Shown piece by piece: positions 8,159-16,283 of a stretch of DNA of 36,370 bases. The notes under the pieces were generated by a model. The model saw only the letters and a list, made by a program, of their open reading frames with translations. It had not been told where the DNA came from and ran no database searches. Position numbers and translations under genes: made by a program. Source of the DNA: an uncultured Actinomycetes bacterium (lineage in GTDB: Bacteria > Actinomycetota > Acidimicrobiia > Acidimicrobiales > Microtrichaceae); contig CAIPVR010000189.1 in assembly GCA_903868545.1 (NCBI GenBank), positions 1 to 36,370 of the forward strand, given 5' to 3'. The first letter of the stretch is position 1, and each line of letters begins with the position of its first letter.

Positions 8159-11100
8159 TCAGCCCCGGAGCTCGACGAGCCGGGCGCGACGCTGCACCAG
8201 CGACTCGTCGAGCAGGGCCCCCAGGTCCGACGCAGGGAGCGGCGGGCACAGCCCGAAGCCGCTCACGGCGGTGCAGCCCATCGCGACCAACTGGTCCAGC
8301 TGGGACAGCGACTCGACCCCCTCGGCGATGACCCTCAGGCCGAGCGTGCGACCCAGGCCGGCCACGGCGGTGGCGATCGCGGTGGCGTCGAGGTCCTCGC
8401 CGAGGCCGGCCACGAAGCTGCGGTCGATCTTCACCACGTCCACCGGGTACCGCCGCAGGTAGGACAGGGACGAGTAGCCGGTCCCGAAGTCGTCGATCGC
8501 CAGCGGGCACCCCACCTGGTGGAGCAGGTGCAAGTGGTGCTGGTAGGTCGGGTCGGCCTGCATCCACATCGACTCGGTGATCTCGAGCCCGAGGTGGTGC
8601 GGATCGAGGCCCACACGGTCCAGGGTGGACCGGACGGTGTGCACGATGTCCTCCGACAGGAGCTGGCGGGCCGACAGGTTCACCCACATCGTGCGGCGGC
8701 GGCCGGGGCGGTCGAAACCGAGCGCGACCGCGGTACGGGCGGCCCGCTCGATCACCCAGTTCCCGAGCTCCTCGATCTGGCCGGACCGTTCGGCGACGTC
8801 GATGAAGTGGTGCGGGCCGAGCAGACCCCGTTCGGGATGGTCCCAACGCACGAGGGCCTCGACCGAACTGACGACCCCCGTGGAGGTGTCGTAGGCCGGC
8901 TGGAGGTGCAGCACGAGTTCGTCGCGACGGATGGCACCACCGAGGCTTCGCTGCACCTCGAGGCGGTCGAGCAGGACCGCACGCAACCCGGGGTCGAACT
9001 CGGAGGTGCGGTCGCGGCCGGACTCCTTGGCGGAGTGGAGGGCGGCGCCGGCGTCACGGAGCGATCCGGCCACGTCCGCACCCGGGTCCGTGAGGGTCAG
9101 GCCGACGCTGGCCGTGAGGCGTCGTCCCGCTCCCGACACCGCGAAGGGGCGGGCCACGGCCGACCGGAGCCGTTCGGCCACGGCGACGGGGTCGAACCTT
9201 CCGGCTCCGTCGGTCGACGGGTCGGGACCCACCACCGCCACGGCGAACTCGTCGCCGCCGAGCCGCGCCACGGCGTGGGGCCGGCCGACGGCCGCCCCCA
9301 CCTCCTCGAGCCGGCGGGCGACCTCCACGAGCACGCGGTCGCCCTCGTCGTGGCCGAGGGCGTCGTTGAGCGCACCGAAGTGGTCGAGGTCGAGCACGAA
9401 CAGGGCGACGTAGGCGGCGGCGCCACCCTCGCTGACCATTCCGGTGACGCTCTCGAGGAAGTGGGTCCGGTTGGCCACACCGGTGAGGTCGTCGACCGAC
9501 TCCCTCCGCCGGAGCGCCTCGTGGGCCGCACGCCGGTCCGACACGTCGCGGAGGTGCAGCACCACGCGGCCGTCGTCGGTGTCGGGAACGGCCCACCACT
9601 CGGCCTCGAACCAGCGGTGGCTCCCGTCGGCGTGCAGGCCGCGCAGTTCGACCGGACCGGCCTGACCCGCCTCGGCGGCCTCCCGGCGTCCGGCGACGGC
9701 GAGCTCCAGGTGGTCGGGATGGACCCAGTCGGCCGCGAACCGCCCCACCAGCTCGGTCGGCGACAGCCCGAGGACCGAGTTGCACGCCGGGCTGGCGTAG
9801 AGGACCCCGCGGTCGGGGTGCAGCACGAGGGCGGCGTCGGCGCTGTGGCGGAGCACCTCGTCGCGAAGGTCGGCCGGCAGCGGGAGGGCCGGTCGACCAC
9901 GGGTCGGGACCGGCTCGGTCCCGGAACCCGGGCCGGCGAACCGCGGGGTGGACGACGACGAGGCCAGGTCACCGGCGAGGAGGGGCGACGGTCCCCCCGG
10001 GACGAAGGTCGACGACACGGCACGGATGCGCTCCGTCACCACGGCGACGAGCTGGTCGCGGGCGAACGGGGCGCCGCCGGCGGCACCGAGGACACCGGCA
10101 CATCCCAGGCGGGCAGCCACTTCGGCCTGCCGTTCGGTATCCACGCCCTCGGCCACCAGCTCCAGCCCCAGGTGCCGGGCGAGGGTGGCGGCGGCCGCCA
10201 CCTCGGTCGGCACCACCGAACCGCCTGCCATCAGGCCACCGCCGAGCGTCCCACCGGCCGCCGGCTCGCCGACCACGGCACCAACCTTGATCCGTTCGAC
10301 GAGTCGCGGCTGCAGGTAGCGCAACGGCAGGCCACCGGCGCCGAAGTCACGGAGGCCCAGGCGGACGCCGAGCACCCGCAGGCGGCGCAGGACACCGCTG
10401 TCGGTGTCGAGCGCGGAGCGGAAACAGTCCTCGGTGACCTCGAGGCCGAGCCGACCCACCGGCACCCCGGCCCGGTCCGCGGCGTCGAGGAGCTCGTCCG
10501 GGAGGTCGTCGGTCAGCTCCCCGCGGGCCAGCGGCGTCCAGGCGACGAGTCCCACCGCGCCGGAGTGGTCCAGCGCGGCGAGGGCGGCGGCGGCCTCCTC
10601 CCGGAGCCAGCGTCCCACCGGGGCCCAGGCGCCGGTGGCGTCGGCCCGCTCCACCAGACCTGACCCGGTCCCACCGGCGACGCGCGACCCCTCGCTCCAG
10701 TCGAGCTCCACCTCGATCGCCGTGGGCCGGCCCCCACGCGGCACCACCACGGTGCGGAACGACGGGCGCAGGCGCTGCTGCGCCAGGGCCGCACGGAGGC
10801 GGTCGCCCAGCGCGAGTTCTGCGAGGAGCTCCGACCGCAGCGACTCGTCGAACTGCGAGGCGCGGTTCCGGCCGCCCTCCTTGGCCCGGTAGGTGGCCGC
10901 GTCGGCGTCACGGATGAGGTCGTGGCAGTCGCGGCCGGGGGCGCCGAGCGCGATGCCGACGCTGGCCGTCACCGACACGGTCCGGCCCTCCACCCGGAAC
11001 GGTTCGGACATGCTCCGCAGCACACGGCCGACGACGGCGGAGCGGTCCTCCAGGGTGCCCGGACCCCGGCAGCACACCACGAACTCGTCGCCGCCGAAGC

Positions 11101-11785
11101 GGGCGAGCACGTCGGAGGCCCGGAGGCAGGACCGCATGCGTTCCGCCGCCTCGCGGAGCACGTCGTCGCCGGCGGGGTGGCCGAGGGTGTCGTTGACCGC
11201 CTTGAAGTGGTCGAGGTCGACGAACAGCACCGCCACCTCGTCCGGGTCCGCGGCGAGCGCGGCGTCGATCACCGACTCCACGTGGGCCCGGTTCGGCAGG
11301 CCGGTCAGGGCGTCGTGGGACGCGCGCTGCTCGAGCTCGCGCACGGCCCTCACCCGGTCGGAGATGTCGTGGGAGATGACCGCCACACCGTCGCCGAGCG
11401 GCACCACCTGCTGGCGCATCCAGAACGGCCGGCCCTCGGCGTCGTGGAGTTCCACCTCCTCGACGAGTGGCTCGTCGCCCTCGAGGGCGCCGCCCCAGAG
11501 CTGCACGAGCCAGTGGGCGCTGTCGGGGAAGAGCTCGCTGATGGGACGGCCGGTCATCTCCTCGACCGACCGGCCGACCATCCGGCAGGCCACCTCGTTG
11601 GTCACCGCCACCCGGAAGTCGACGAGGGCCCCGTCGGCACCGCGGACCGCGGTGAAGATGGTGGTGGCATCGGCGGACCGGAGCAGTGCGCGCCGGAGCA
11701 ACGACAGCTCGGTGTCGGCGTCCATCGGCGTCCCGCCGGCCTGGAGCGCCAGATCCACCGCCACGGATCGGGACTCACTCACCAC
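8159..11785 (-). CDS. Doubled PAS-GGDEF-EAL cyclic-di-GMP protein with degenerate first EAL
   Basis: This 1208-residue protein contains two PAS-GGDEF-EAL modules. Module 1: PAS (about 25-150), GGDEF (155-325, motif near 229, with RASD five residues before it as an I-site) and an EAL-like domain (330-590). That EAL has lost its catalytic set: EVELDW replaces EALVRW, LRDFGAG replaces the double-Asp DDFGTG, and RIKVG replaces KIDRSF. Module 2: PAS (650-765), GGDEF (770-935, motif near 841, I-site lost as RPHA, and FGALND where FKxxND is usual) and an EAL (945-1195) with all key motifs intact: EALVRW, EITES, DDFGTGYSS, VKIDRSF and AEGVES. Phosphodiesterase activity is therefore expected from the C-terminal EAL; GGDEF 1 may synthesise cyclic di-GMP, and EAL 1 may only bind ligand. 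I see no membrane segment. GTG 11785 is used here; ATG 11725 is a plausible alternative. Confidence 0.92.
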   Translation of the reverse strand: MVSESRSVAVDLALQAGGTPMDADTELSLLRRALLRSADATTIFTAVRGADGALVDFRVAVTNEVACRMVGRSVEEMTGRPISELFPDSAHWLVQLWGGALEGDEPLVEEVELHDAEGRPFWMRQQVVPLGDGVAVISHDISDRVRAVRELEQRASHDALTGLPNRAHVESVIDAALAADPDEVAVLFVDLDHFKAVNDTLGHPAGDDVLREAAERMRSCLRASDVLARFGGDEFVVCCRGPGTLEDRSAVVGRVLRSMSEPFRVEGRTVSVTASVGIALGAPGRDCHDLIRDADAATYRAKEGGRNRASQFDESLRSELLAELALGDRLRAALAQQRLRPSFRTVVVPRGGRPTAIEVELDWSEGSRVAGGTGSGLVERADATGAWAPVGRWLREEAAAALAALDHSGAVGLVAWTPLARGELTDDLPDELLDAADRAGVPVGRLGLEVTEDCFRSALDTDSGVLRRLRVLGVRLGLRDFGAGGLPLRYLQPRLVERIKVGAVVGEPAAGGTLGGGLMAGGSVVPTEVAAAATLARHLGLELVAEGVDTERQAEVAARLGCAGVLGAAGGAPFARDQLVAVVTERIRAVSSTFVPGGPSPLLAGDLASSSSTPRFAGPGSGTEPVPTRGRPALPLPADLRDEVLRHSADAALVLHPDRGVLYASPACNSVLGLSPTELVGRFAADWVHPDHLELAVAGRREAAEAGQAGPVELRGLHADGSHRWFEAEWWAVPDTDDGRVVLHLRDVSDRRAAHEALRRRESVDDLTGVANRTHFLESVTGMVSEGGAAAYVALFVLDLDHFGALNDALGHDEGDRVLVEVARRLEEVGAAVGRPHAVARLGGDEFAVAVVGPDPSTDGAGRFDPVAVAERLRSAVARPFAVSGAGRRLTASVGLTLTDPGADVAGSLRDAGAALHSAKESGRDRTSEFDPGLRAVLLDRLEVQRSLGGAIRRDELVLHLQPAYDTSTGVVSSVEALVRWDHPERGLLGPHHFIDVAERSGQIEELGNWVIERAARTAVALGFDRPGRRRTMWVNLSARQLLSEDIVHTVRSTLDRVGLDPHHLGLEITESMWMQADPTYQHHLHLLHQVGCPLAIDDFGTGYSSLSYLRRYPVDVVKIDRSFVAGLGEDLDATAIATAVAGLGRTLGLRVIAEGVESLSQLDQLVAMGCTAVSGFGLCPPLPASDLGALLDESLVQRRARLVELRG

Positions 11786-11912
11786 TGCTAGTAGTCAACC
11801 GCGGCCACCCGCAGCGAACATCAGGAACCCCTCAAGGTTGCGGCTGGAATGCATCTGGTACCGCACGTCGCCGCCGGATCGACGCTCATCCACCCCACGG
11901 GCCCGGAGCCGG

Positions 11913-11936
11913 TAGATTCCGGGCTCCGGGAAGGAG
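11913..11936 (+). promoter_or_regulatory. Promoter -10 (TAGATT) and ribosome-binding site of the zinc-ribbon gene
   Basis: TAGATT at 11913-11918 is a good -10. AAGGAG at 11931-11936 lies 5 bases before the GTG at 11942 and decides that start over the open frame that continues upstream. Confidence 0.6.
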
Positions 11937-11941
11937 CGAGC

Positions 11942-12829
11942 GTGAGATGCACGAACGGCCATGACCTCGATGACGCCGCACGTTTCTGCCCCCAGTGTGG
12001 CGCCCCGGCTGCGGTCACGCTGTCGTGTGGCCGTTGCGGAGCGCCGCTCCCGGTCGGCGCAACCGTCTGCCCCACGTGCCACACGCCCGTCGGGCCGCTC
12101 CAGCCCCAGGTCCTCCCACCGCCCGCTCCCAATCGCACCGGACTGTGGATCGGACTCGGCGTGCTGGGCGCAGTGGTTATCGCCGGGCTGATCGTGGCGC
12201 TCGTCGTGCTGATCAGAGGCGGCGACGCGGCTGATCGAATCGACACCACCGCCTCCACGACGGTCCTGCCCAGCACCACGAGCACCACCACGACCACCAC
12301 GCTGGACCCAGCGGCTGCTGCTGCAGCCGCAGCAGCAGCAGCGGCCGAGGCCCGCCAGCGGGACTTCGTCGTCCAGATCGACGGGATCCTCCAACAGGCC
12401 TCCGCCGGCCGCGGCCGGGTGGGTCCACTGGTGGCGGGCGTCCAGGACTGTTCGATCGCGCCCCTGCGGGCGGAGGACGAGATCGACACGGTGATCTCCA
12501 ACCGGCAGAGCGTCCTCACCCGGGCGACATCGCTGGACGCAGGCGCGGATCCGGCGGTGAGCGGTGCGCTCACACAGCTCCGGCTGGCCCTCCAGGCCTC
12601 CATCGACGCGGACGTCGCCTACGCGGCGTGGATGAAATACCTCTACACCGACTACTACTACACCGAACCGGTCGGCTGCCCCAGCGGCGCCGCGCCGACC
12701 AACGACGACTTCGACGATGGTGAGCGCGCCTCCGGACGGGCCAGCGCTGCGAAGTCGGCCTTCGTCGCCGCCTACAACCCGCTCGCCACGAAGTTCGGGC
12801 TCCGCACCTGGTCCGAGGGGGAGATCTGA
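11942..12829 (+). CDS. Double zinc-ribbon, single-pass membrane protein with Thr and Ala linkers
   Basis: The GTG start at 11942 follows AAGGAG, giving 295 residues. Two zinc ribbons occupy residues 1-50, with paired Cys at C16/C19, C29/C32 and C43/C46, and C3 with H7 completing the first. A Pro-rich spacer precedes one transmembrane helix (about 69-91). Outside it are a Thr/Ser run, then 13 or so consecutive Ala with a helix-like continuation, and a domain of about 130 residues with two Cys and many Tyr (YLYTDYYYTEP). The cytoplasmic ribbon and external domain suggest a sensor or scaffold. The family is unrecognised beyond the zinc ribbon. The amidase gene follows directly, hinting at a cell-envelope role. 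Confidence 0.8.
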   Translation: MRCTNGHDLDDAARFCPQCGAPAAVTLSCGRCGAPLPVGATVCPTCHTPVGPLQPQVLPPPAPNRTGLWIGLGVLGAVVIAGLIVALVVLIRGGDAADRIDTTASTTVLPSTTSTTTTTTLDPAAAAAAAAAAAAEARQRDFVVQIDGILQQASAGRGRVGPLVAGVQDCSIAPLRAEDEIDTVISNRQSVLTRATSLDAGADPAVSGALTQLRLALQASIDADVAYAAWMKYLYTDYYYTEPVGCPSGAAPTNDDFDDGERASGRASAAKSAFVAAYNPLATKFGLRTWSEGEI

Positions 12830-12861
12830 GCGCGCCGCCCCTCGCGAGGGCAACTCTGGCA

Positions 12862-13743
12862 ATGGCCGTTGCTGCCCTGCTCGGGAGCGCCACGGCATGC
12901 GGGGGCGCCGACACGCCTGCGGCTCGACCCGCCACACAGCTGACCGTGAGCACCACTGCGCCGGGCAGCACCACCCCGGGCCCTTCCGCGACCAGCGGCG
13001 CGACTGCGAGCACCACCACGCCGGCGCCCACCACCACGCCGGCGCCAACCACCGCCGGACCTGCCATCGGCGCCACCGGTCGGTTGGCCGGCAGGGTGGT
13101 GACCATCGATCCGGGCCACAACGGCGGCAACGGCGCCCACCCCCGGGAGATCAACGCGCTGGTCGACGCCGGGAACCGACGCAAGGAGTGCGACACCACC
13201 GGCACCGCAACCGATGGCGGTTATCCCGAAGCAGCCTTCACCTGGGACCTCGCGCAGCGGGTGCAGCAGATGTTGCAGGCCGAAGGCGCCCGTGTCGTGC
13301 TCACCCGTTCCGACAACACCGGGTGGGGGCCGTGTATCAACCAGCGGGCCGCCATCGGCAACCTGAATCGCTCCGATGCCGCGGTGTCACTTCACGCGGA
13401 CGGTGGGCCTGCCGGGGGCCGCGGGTTCCACGTGATCCTCCCGAAGGCGGTGCCGGGGCTGAACGACGCCATCGTCGCGCCCTCGGAGCGTCTGGGACGC
13501 GATCTCGCCGACGCCTACGCGGCGGGGACGGGGATGCCCCCGGCCACCTACGTGGGCCGCGGCGGCCTCGACCGCCGCGACGACCTCGGCGGGCTGAACC
13601 TGTCGACGGTGCCCAAGGTCTTCATCGAGACCGGCAACATGCGCAACGCCACCGACGCCGCGCTGCTCTCGGACCCCGGCTTCCGCCAACGGGCGGCGCT
13701 GGCCCTGACGGAGGGCATCAGCCGCTACCTCCGCACCTCGTAG
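12862..13743 (+). CDS. N-acetylmuramoyl-L-alanine amidase (Amidase_3), lipoprotein
   Basis: A zinc amidase cleaving the lactyl amide between MurNAc and the stem peptide of peptidoglycan. Zinc ligands and the catalytic Glu are visible: H86 in DPGHNGG, E123 in GYPEAAF, H178 in SLHADGG and E256 in FIETGN. The N-terminus has a hydrophobic run ending in SATAC (lipobox), then a Thr/Pro-rich spacer of about 50 residues. From ATG 12862 the signal has no positive charge. The frame is open upstream to a CTG at 12826 that would overlap the TGA of the zinc-ribbon gene (CTGA), preceded by a purine-rich GAGGGGGAG. That start would add 12 residues including an Arg and make a better signal peptide. Probably co-transcribed with the zinc-ribbon gene. 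It resembles the Rv3717-type amidases of actinobacteria. Confidence 0.88.
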   Translation: MAVAALLGSATACGGADTPAARPATQLTVSTTAPGSTTPGPSATSGATASTTTPAPTTTPAPTTAGPAIGATGRLAGRVVTIDPGHNGGNGAHPREINALVDAGNRRKECDTTGTATDGGYPEAAFTWDLAQRVQQMLQAEGARVVLTRSDNTGWGPCINQRAAIGNLNRSDAAVSLHADGGPAGGRGFHVILPKAVPGLNDAIVAPSERLGRDLADAYAAGTGMPPATYVGRGGLDRRDDLGGLNLSTVPKVFIETGNMRNATDAALLSDPGFRQRAALALTEGISRYLRTS

Positions 13744-13791
13744 GCCGCCGGGGCGCGGAGCCCCACCTGTCGCCCCGGACCGTCCGCTGCG

Positions 13792-13797
13792 TAGGGT
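13792..13797 (+). promoter_or_regulatory. Probable -10 element (TAGGGT) of the helicase gene
   Basis: TAGGGT is followed by 5 bases and the ATG at 13803, another leaderless-type arrangement. A weak GGGGC/GCCCC hairpin lies just upstream, after the amidase stop. Confidence 0.45.
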
Positions 13798-13802
13798 GCC
13801 GC

Positions 13803-15554
13803 ATGCCCGATGTGCCGTCCTCGTTCGCCGACCTCGGGCTCCGGGCGGAGGTCCTCGCCGCGCTCGAGGCGCTGGGCTACGAGGAGCCCACCCCGATCCA
13901 GGCCGAGGCGGTCCCGGTGGTGCGCTCCGGCCGCGACCTGCTCGCACAGGCCGCCACCGGCACCGGCAAGACAGCGGCCTTCGCGCTCCCGGTCCTCGAG
14001 CGGATCGCCCCCGGCGAGCCGGCCGCGCCCGTGGCGCTGGTCCTGGTGCCCACCCGGGAACTCGCCGTGCAGGTGAGTGAGGCCGTCTACCGCTACGGCC
14101 GCGAACTCGGCGTGCAGGTCCTGCCGGTGTTCGGGGGCCAGCCCATCGTGCAGCAACTCAAGGTGCTCCGCCGGGGCGTGCACGTGGTGGTGGCCACACC
14201 GGGCCGGGCCGTCGACCACGTCCAGCGCGGCAGCCTGCACCTCGACTCGGTGGCGGTGGTGGTCCTCGACGAGGCCGACGAGATGCTCGACATGGGCTTC
14301 GCGGACGACCTCGACACGATCCTCGAGGCCTGCCCCGAGGACCGCCAGACGGTGCTCTTCTCCGCCACCCTGCCGCCCCGCATCGACCAGGTCGCCGACC
14401 GTCACCTCCGCGACCCGGTGCGGATCCGGGTGGCGGCCGAGACGCCGGCCGAGGGCGAGGCCCCGAGGGTCCGACAGGTCGCGTACCTGGTGGACCGGGC
14501 CCACAAGGCCGCGGCGCTGGGCCGCGTGCTGGACGTGGAGTCACCCACCGCCGCCCTGGTGTTCTGCCGCACCCGTGGGGAGGTGGACGAACTCGCGGAG
14601 ACGCTCAATGCCCGCGGCTACCGGGCCGAGGCGCTGCACGGCGGGATGGACCAGGAGCAGCGCGACCGGGTGATGGGCCGTCTCCGCTCGGGCACGGCGG
14701 ACCTGCTCGTCGCCACCGACGTGGCGGCACGCGGCCTCGACGTGGAGCACCTCAGCCACGTGGTGAACTTCGACGTCCCGAGCGCGGCGGAGTCCTACGT
14801 GCACCGCATCGGCCGGGTGGGCCGCGCCGGCCGCGAGGGGGTGGCCATCACCCTGGTGGAACCGCGGCGGCGACGGCTGCTCGACGAGTTCGAACGGGCC
14901 ACCGGCCAGCCGGTGCGCATCGCTCGGATCCCCACCGTGGCCGACCTGCGGGCCCGCCAGATGGAGCTCACGCTCGATCAGGTGCGCGAGGCACTCGAGG
15001 CCGACGACGAGGCCGGCCCCGACGGGAGGGCCGACGAGCGGTTCCGGCCGGTCCTCGACGCCCTCTGCGAGGACTTCGACCTCGACCACGTGGCCCTCAC
15101 CGCCCTTCGCCTCGTCCACGAGACGAGTGGCGCCACCGACGACGACGTGGAGATCCCCGAGGTCCGCGACCGGCCCCGTGGTGACCGCCGGGCCGGACGC
15201 GACGGCCGCGGCCGGCCCGAGCACCGGGGCGGTGACCGGGGCGGTGACCGGGGCGGTGACCGCACGAGCGGCGCGGCCGTGGGCCGGCTCTGGGTGGGAG
15301 CGGGCCGGTCCGCCGGCGTGCGGCCGCAGGACCTCGTGGGTGCGATCACCGGCGAGACCGACCTGTCGGGCCGCGACATCGGAGCGATCCGCATCTTCGA
15401 CCGCTTCTCGCTGGTGGAGGTGCCGGCGGGCTCGGTGGACCGCGTCATCGACGCCATGGGCGGCGCCAGCATCCGCGGCCGTCGTGTGCCGGTCCGGCGC
15501 GACCGCGGCGAGCAGGACCGGGGCGGCCGGCATCGGGGACCGCGGCGCGGCTGA
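13803..15554 (+). CDS. deaD: DEAD-box ATP-dependent RNA helicase (DeaD/CsdA type)
   Basis: 583 residues with the full helicase motif set: Q motif (SSFADLGL ... PTPIQAEAVP), Walker A AATGTGKT near residue 50, PTREL, the DEAD box (LDEADEMLD, near 156), SAT, and motif VI HRIGRVGRAGR. After the two RecA-like domains comes an Asp/Arg/Gly-rich linker with three RGGD repeats. A DbpA/CsdA-type RNA-binding domain follows (starting RLWVGAG, with VGAITGETDLSGRDIG), then a basic Arg/Gly tail. These enzymes unwind short RNA duplexes in ribosome assembly and mRNA turnover, often in the cold. Its start lies beside a TAGGGT promoter element. The LOG-family gene begins 2 bp after its stop, so the two form an operon. 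Confidence 0.93.
   Translation: MPDVPSSFADLGLRAEVLAALEALGYEEPTPIQAEAVPVVRSGRDLLAQAATGTGKTAAFALPVLERIAPGEPAAPVALVLVPTRELAVQVSEAVYRYGRELGVQVLPVFGGQPIVQQLKVLRRGVHVVVATPGRAVDHVQRGSLHLDSVAVVVLDEADEMLDMGFADDLDTILEACPEDRQTVLFSATLPPRIDQVADRHLRDPVRIRVAAETPAEGEAPRVRQVAYLVDRAHKAAALGRVLDVESPTAALVFCRTRGEVDELAETLNARGYRAEALHGGMDQEQRDRVMGRLRSGTADLLVATDVAARGLDVEHLSHVVNFDVPSAAESYVHRIGRVGRAGREGVAITLVEPRRRRLLDEFERATGQPVRIARIPTVADLRARQMELTLDQVREALEADDEAGPDGRADERFRPVLDALCEDFDLDHVALTALRLVHETSGATDDDVEIPEVRDRPRGDRRAGRDGRGRPEHRGGDRGGDRGGDRTSGAAVGRLWVGAGRSAGVRPQDLVGAITGETDLSGRDIGAIRIFDRFSLVEVPAGSVDRVIDAMGGASIRGRRVPVRRDRGEQDRGGRHRGPRRG
15224..15259 (+). repeat. 12-bp x3 coding repeat (RGGD)
   Basis: Three perfect copies of ccggggcggtga encode Arg-Gly-Gly-Asp repeats in the linker between the helicase core and its RNA-binding domain. 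RGG-type segments commonly bind RNA. Confidence 0.85.
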
Positions 15555-15556
15555 CC

Positions 15557-16258
15557 ATGGACGAGCCCACCGGAGACGCGCCGGGGACGACCCGCGACGA
15601 GGAGCTGCTCGCCGTCCCCGGGTCGGCGGCCGTCGCCGCGGCCACCGACCCCGAACGGCTCCGTGCCGTCGGCGAGGAGTTGCGGGTGGGGTTCGCGGCG
15701 ATGGCCGGGGTGGGTCCGGCCGTGTCGGTGTTCGGCTCGGCCCGGACCGACCGCTCGCACCCGGACTACGAACTGGGCCGTTCCGTCGGCGCGGCGCTCG
15801 GCGCAGCCGGCCTCGCCGTGATCACCGGCGCCGGGCCCGGTCTGATGGAGGCCGCCAACCGGGGTGCCCGGGAAGCCGGCGCCCTGTCGGTCGGCCTCAA
15901 CATCGAACTGCCCCACGAGCAGGTGCCGAACGAGTACGTGGACCTGCTGCTGCGGTTCCGGCACTTCTTCGCCCGGAAGGTCGTGTTCGTGCGCTATGCC
16001 CGGGCGTTCGTGGTGCTGCCCGGCGGGTTCGGCACCCTCGACGAGCTGTTCGAGGCGCTCACACTGATCGAGACGGCGAAGATCACCGACTTCCCGGTGG
16101 TGCTGGTGGGTTCCGACTACTGGGGCGGCCTGCTGGAGTGGCTACGCACCACCGCCGCCGGCAACGGCCGGCAGGCCCTCACGCGGGGGGACCTCGACCT
16201 GCTCGACCTGGCCGACGATCCCGACGAGGTCGTCCGGATCGTCACCGGGTCGGCCTAG
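15557..16258 (+). CDS. LOG-family protein (TIGR00730; cytokinin-riboside-monophosphate phosphoribohydrolase-like)
   Basis: The 233-residue product has a Rossmann-type fold with the family signature PGGFGTLDE at about 155-163 and the GAGPGLMEAANRGA segment near 95-108. The conserved Arg region FRHFFARKV lies between them. Characterised members hydrolyse the N-glycosidic bond of N6-modified adenosine monophosphates or other nucleoside monophosphates to the base and ribose 5-phosphate. The first 45 or so residues are an extension common in actinobacterial forms. The ATG lies 2 bp after the helicase stop, so it is probably translated from the same message. A link to RNA-derived nucleotide salvage is possible but speculative. 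Confidence 0.88.
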   Translation: MDEPTGDAPGTTRDEELLAVPGSAAVAAATDPERLRAVGEELRVGFAAMAGVGPAVSVFGSARTDRSHPDYELGRSVGAALGAAGLAVITGAGPGLMEAANRGAREAGALSVGLNIELPHEQVPNEYVDLLLRFRHFFARKVVFVRYARAFVVLPGGFGTLDELFEALTLIETAKITDFPVVLVGSDYWGGLLEWLRTTAAGNGRQALTRGDLDLLDLADDPDEVVRIVTGSA

Positions 16259-16283
16259 GCAGCCGCCCTCCGGGCCGGCGCGC

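Noticed and set aside
7814..10663. A long plus-strand frame of about 950 codons
   Set aside because: It lies antisense to the GGDEF-EAL gene, has His/Gly/Arg-rich composition and no recognisable domain. Long antisense frames are expected in very GC-rich DNA.
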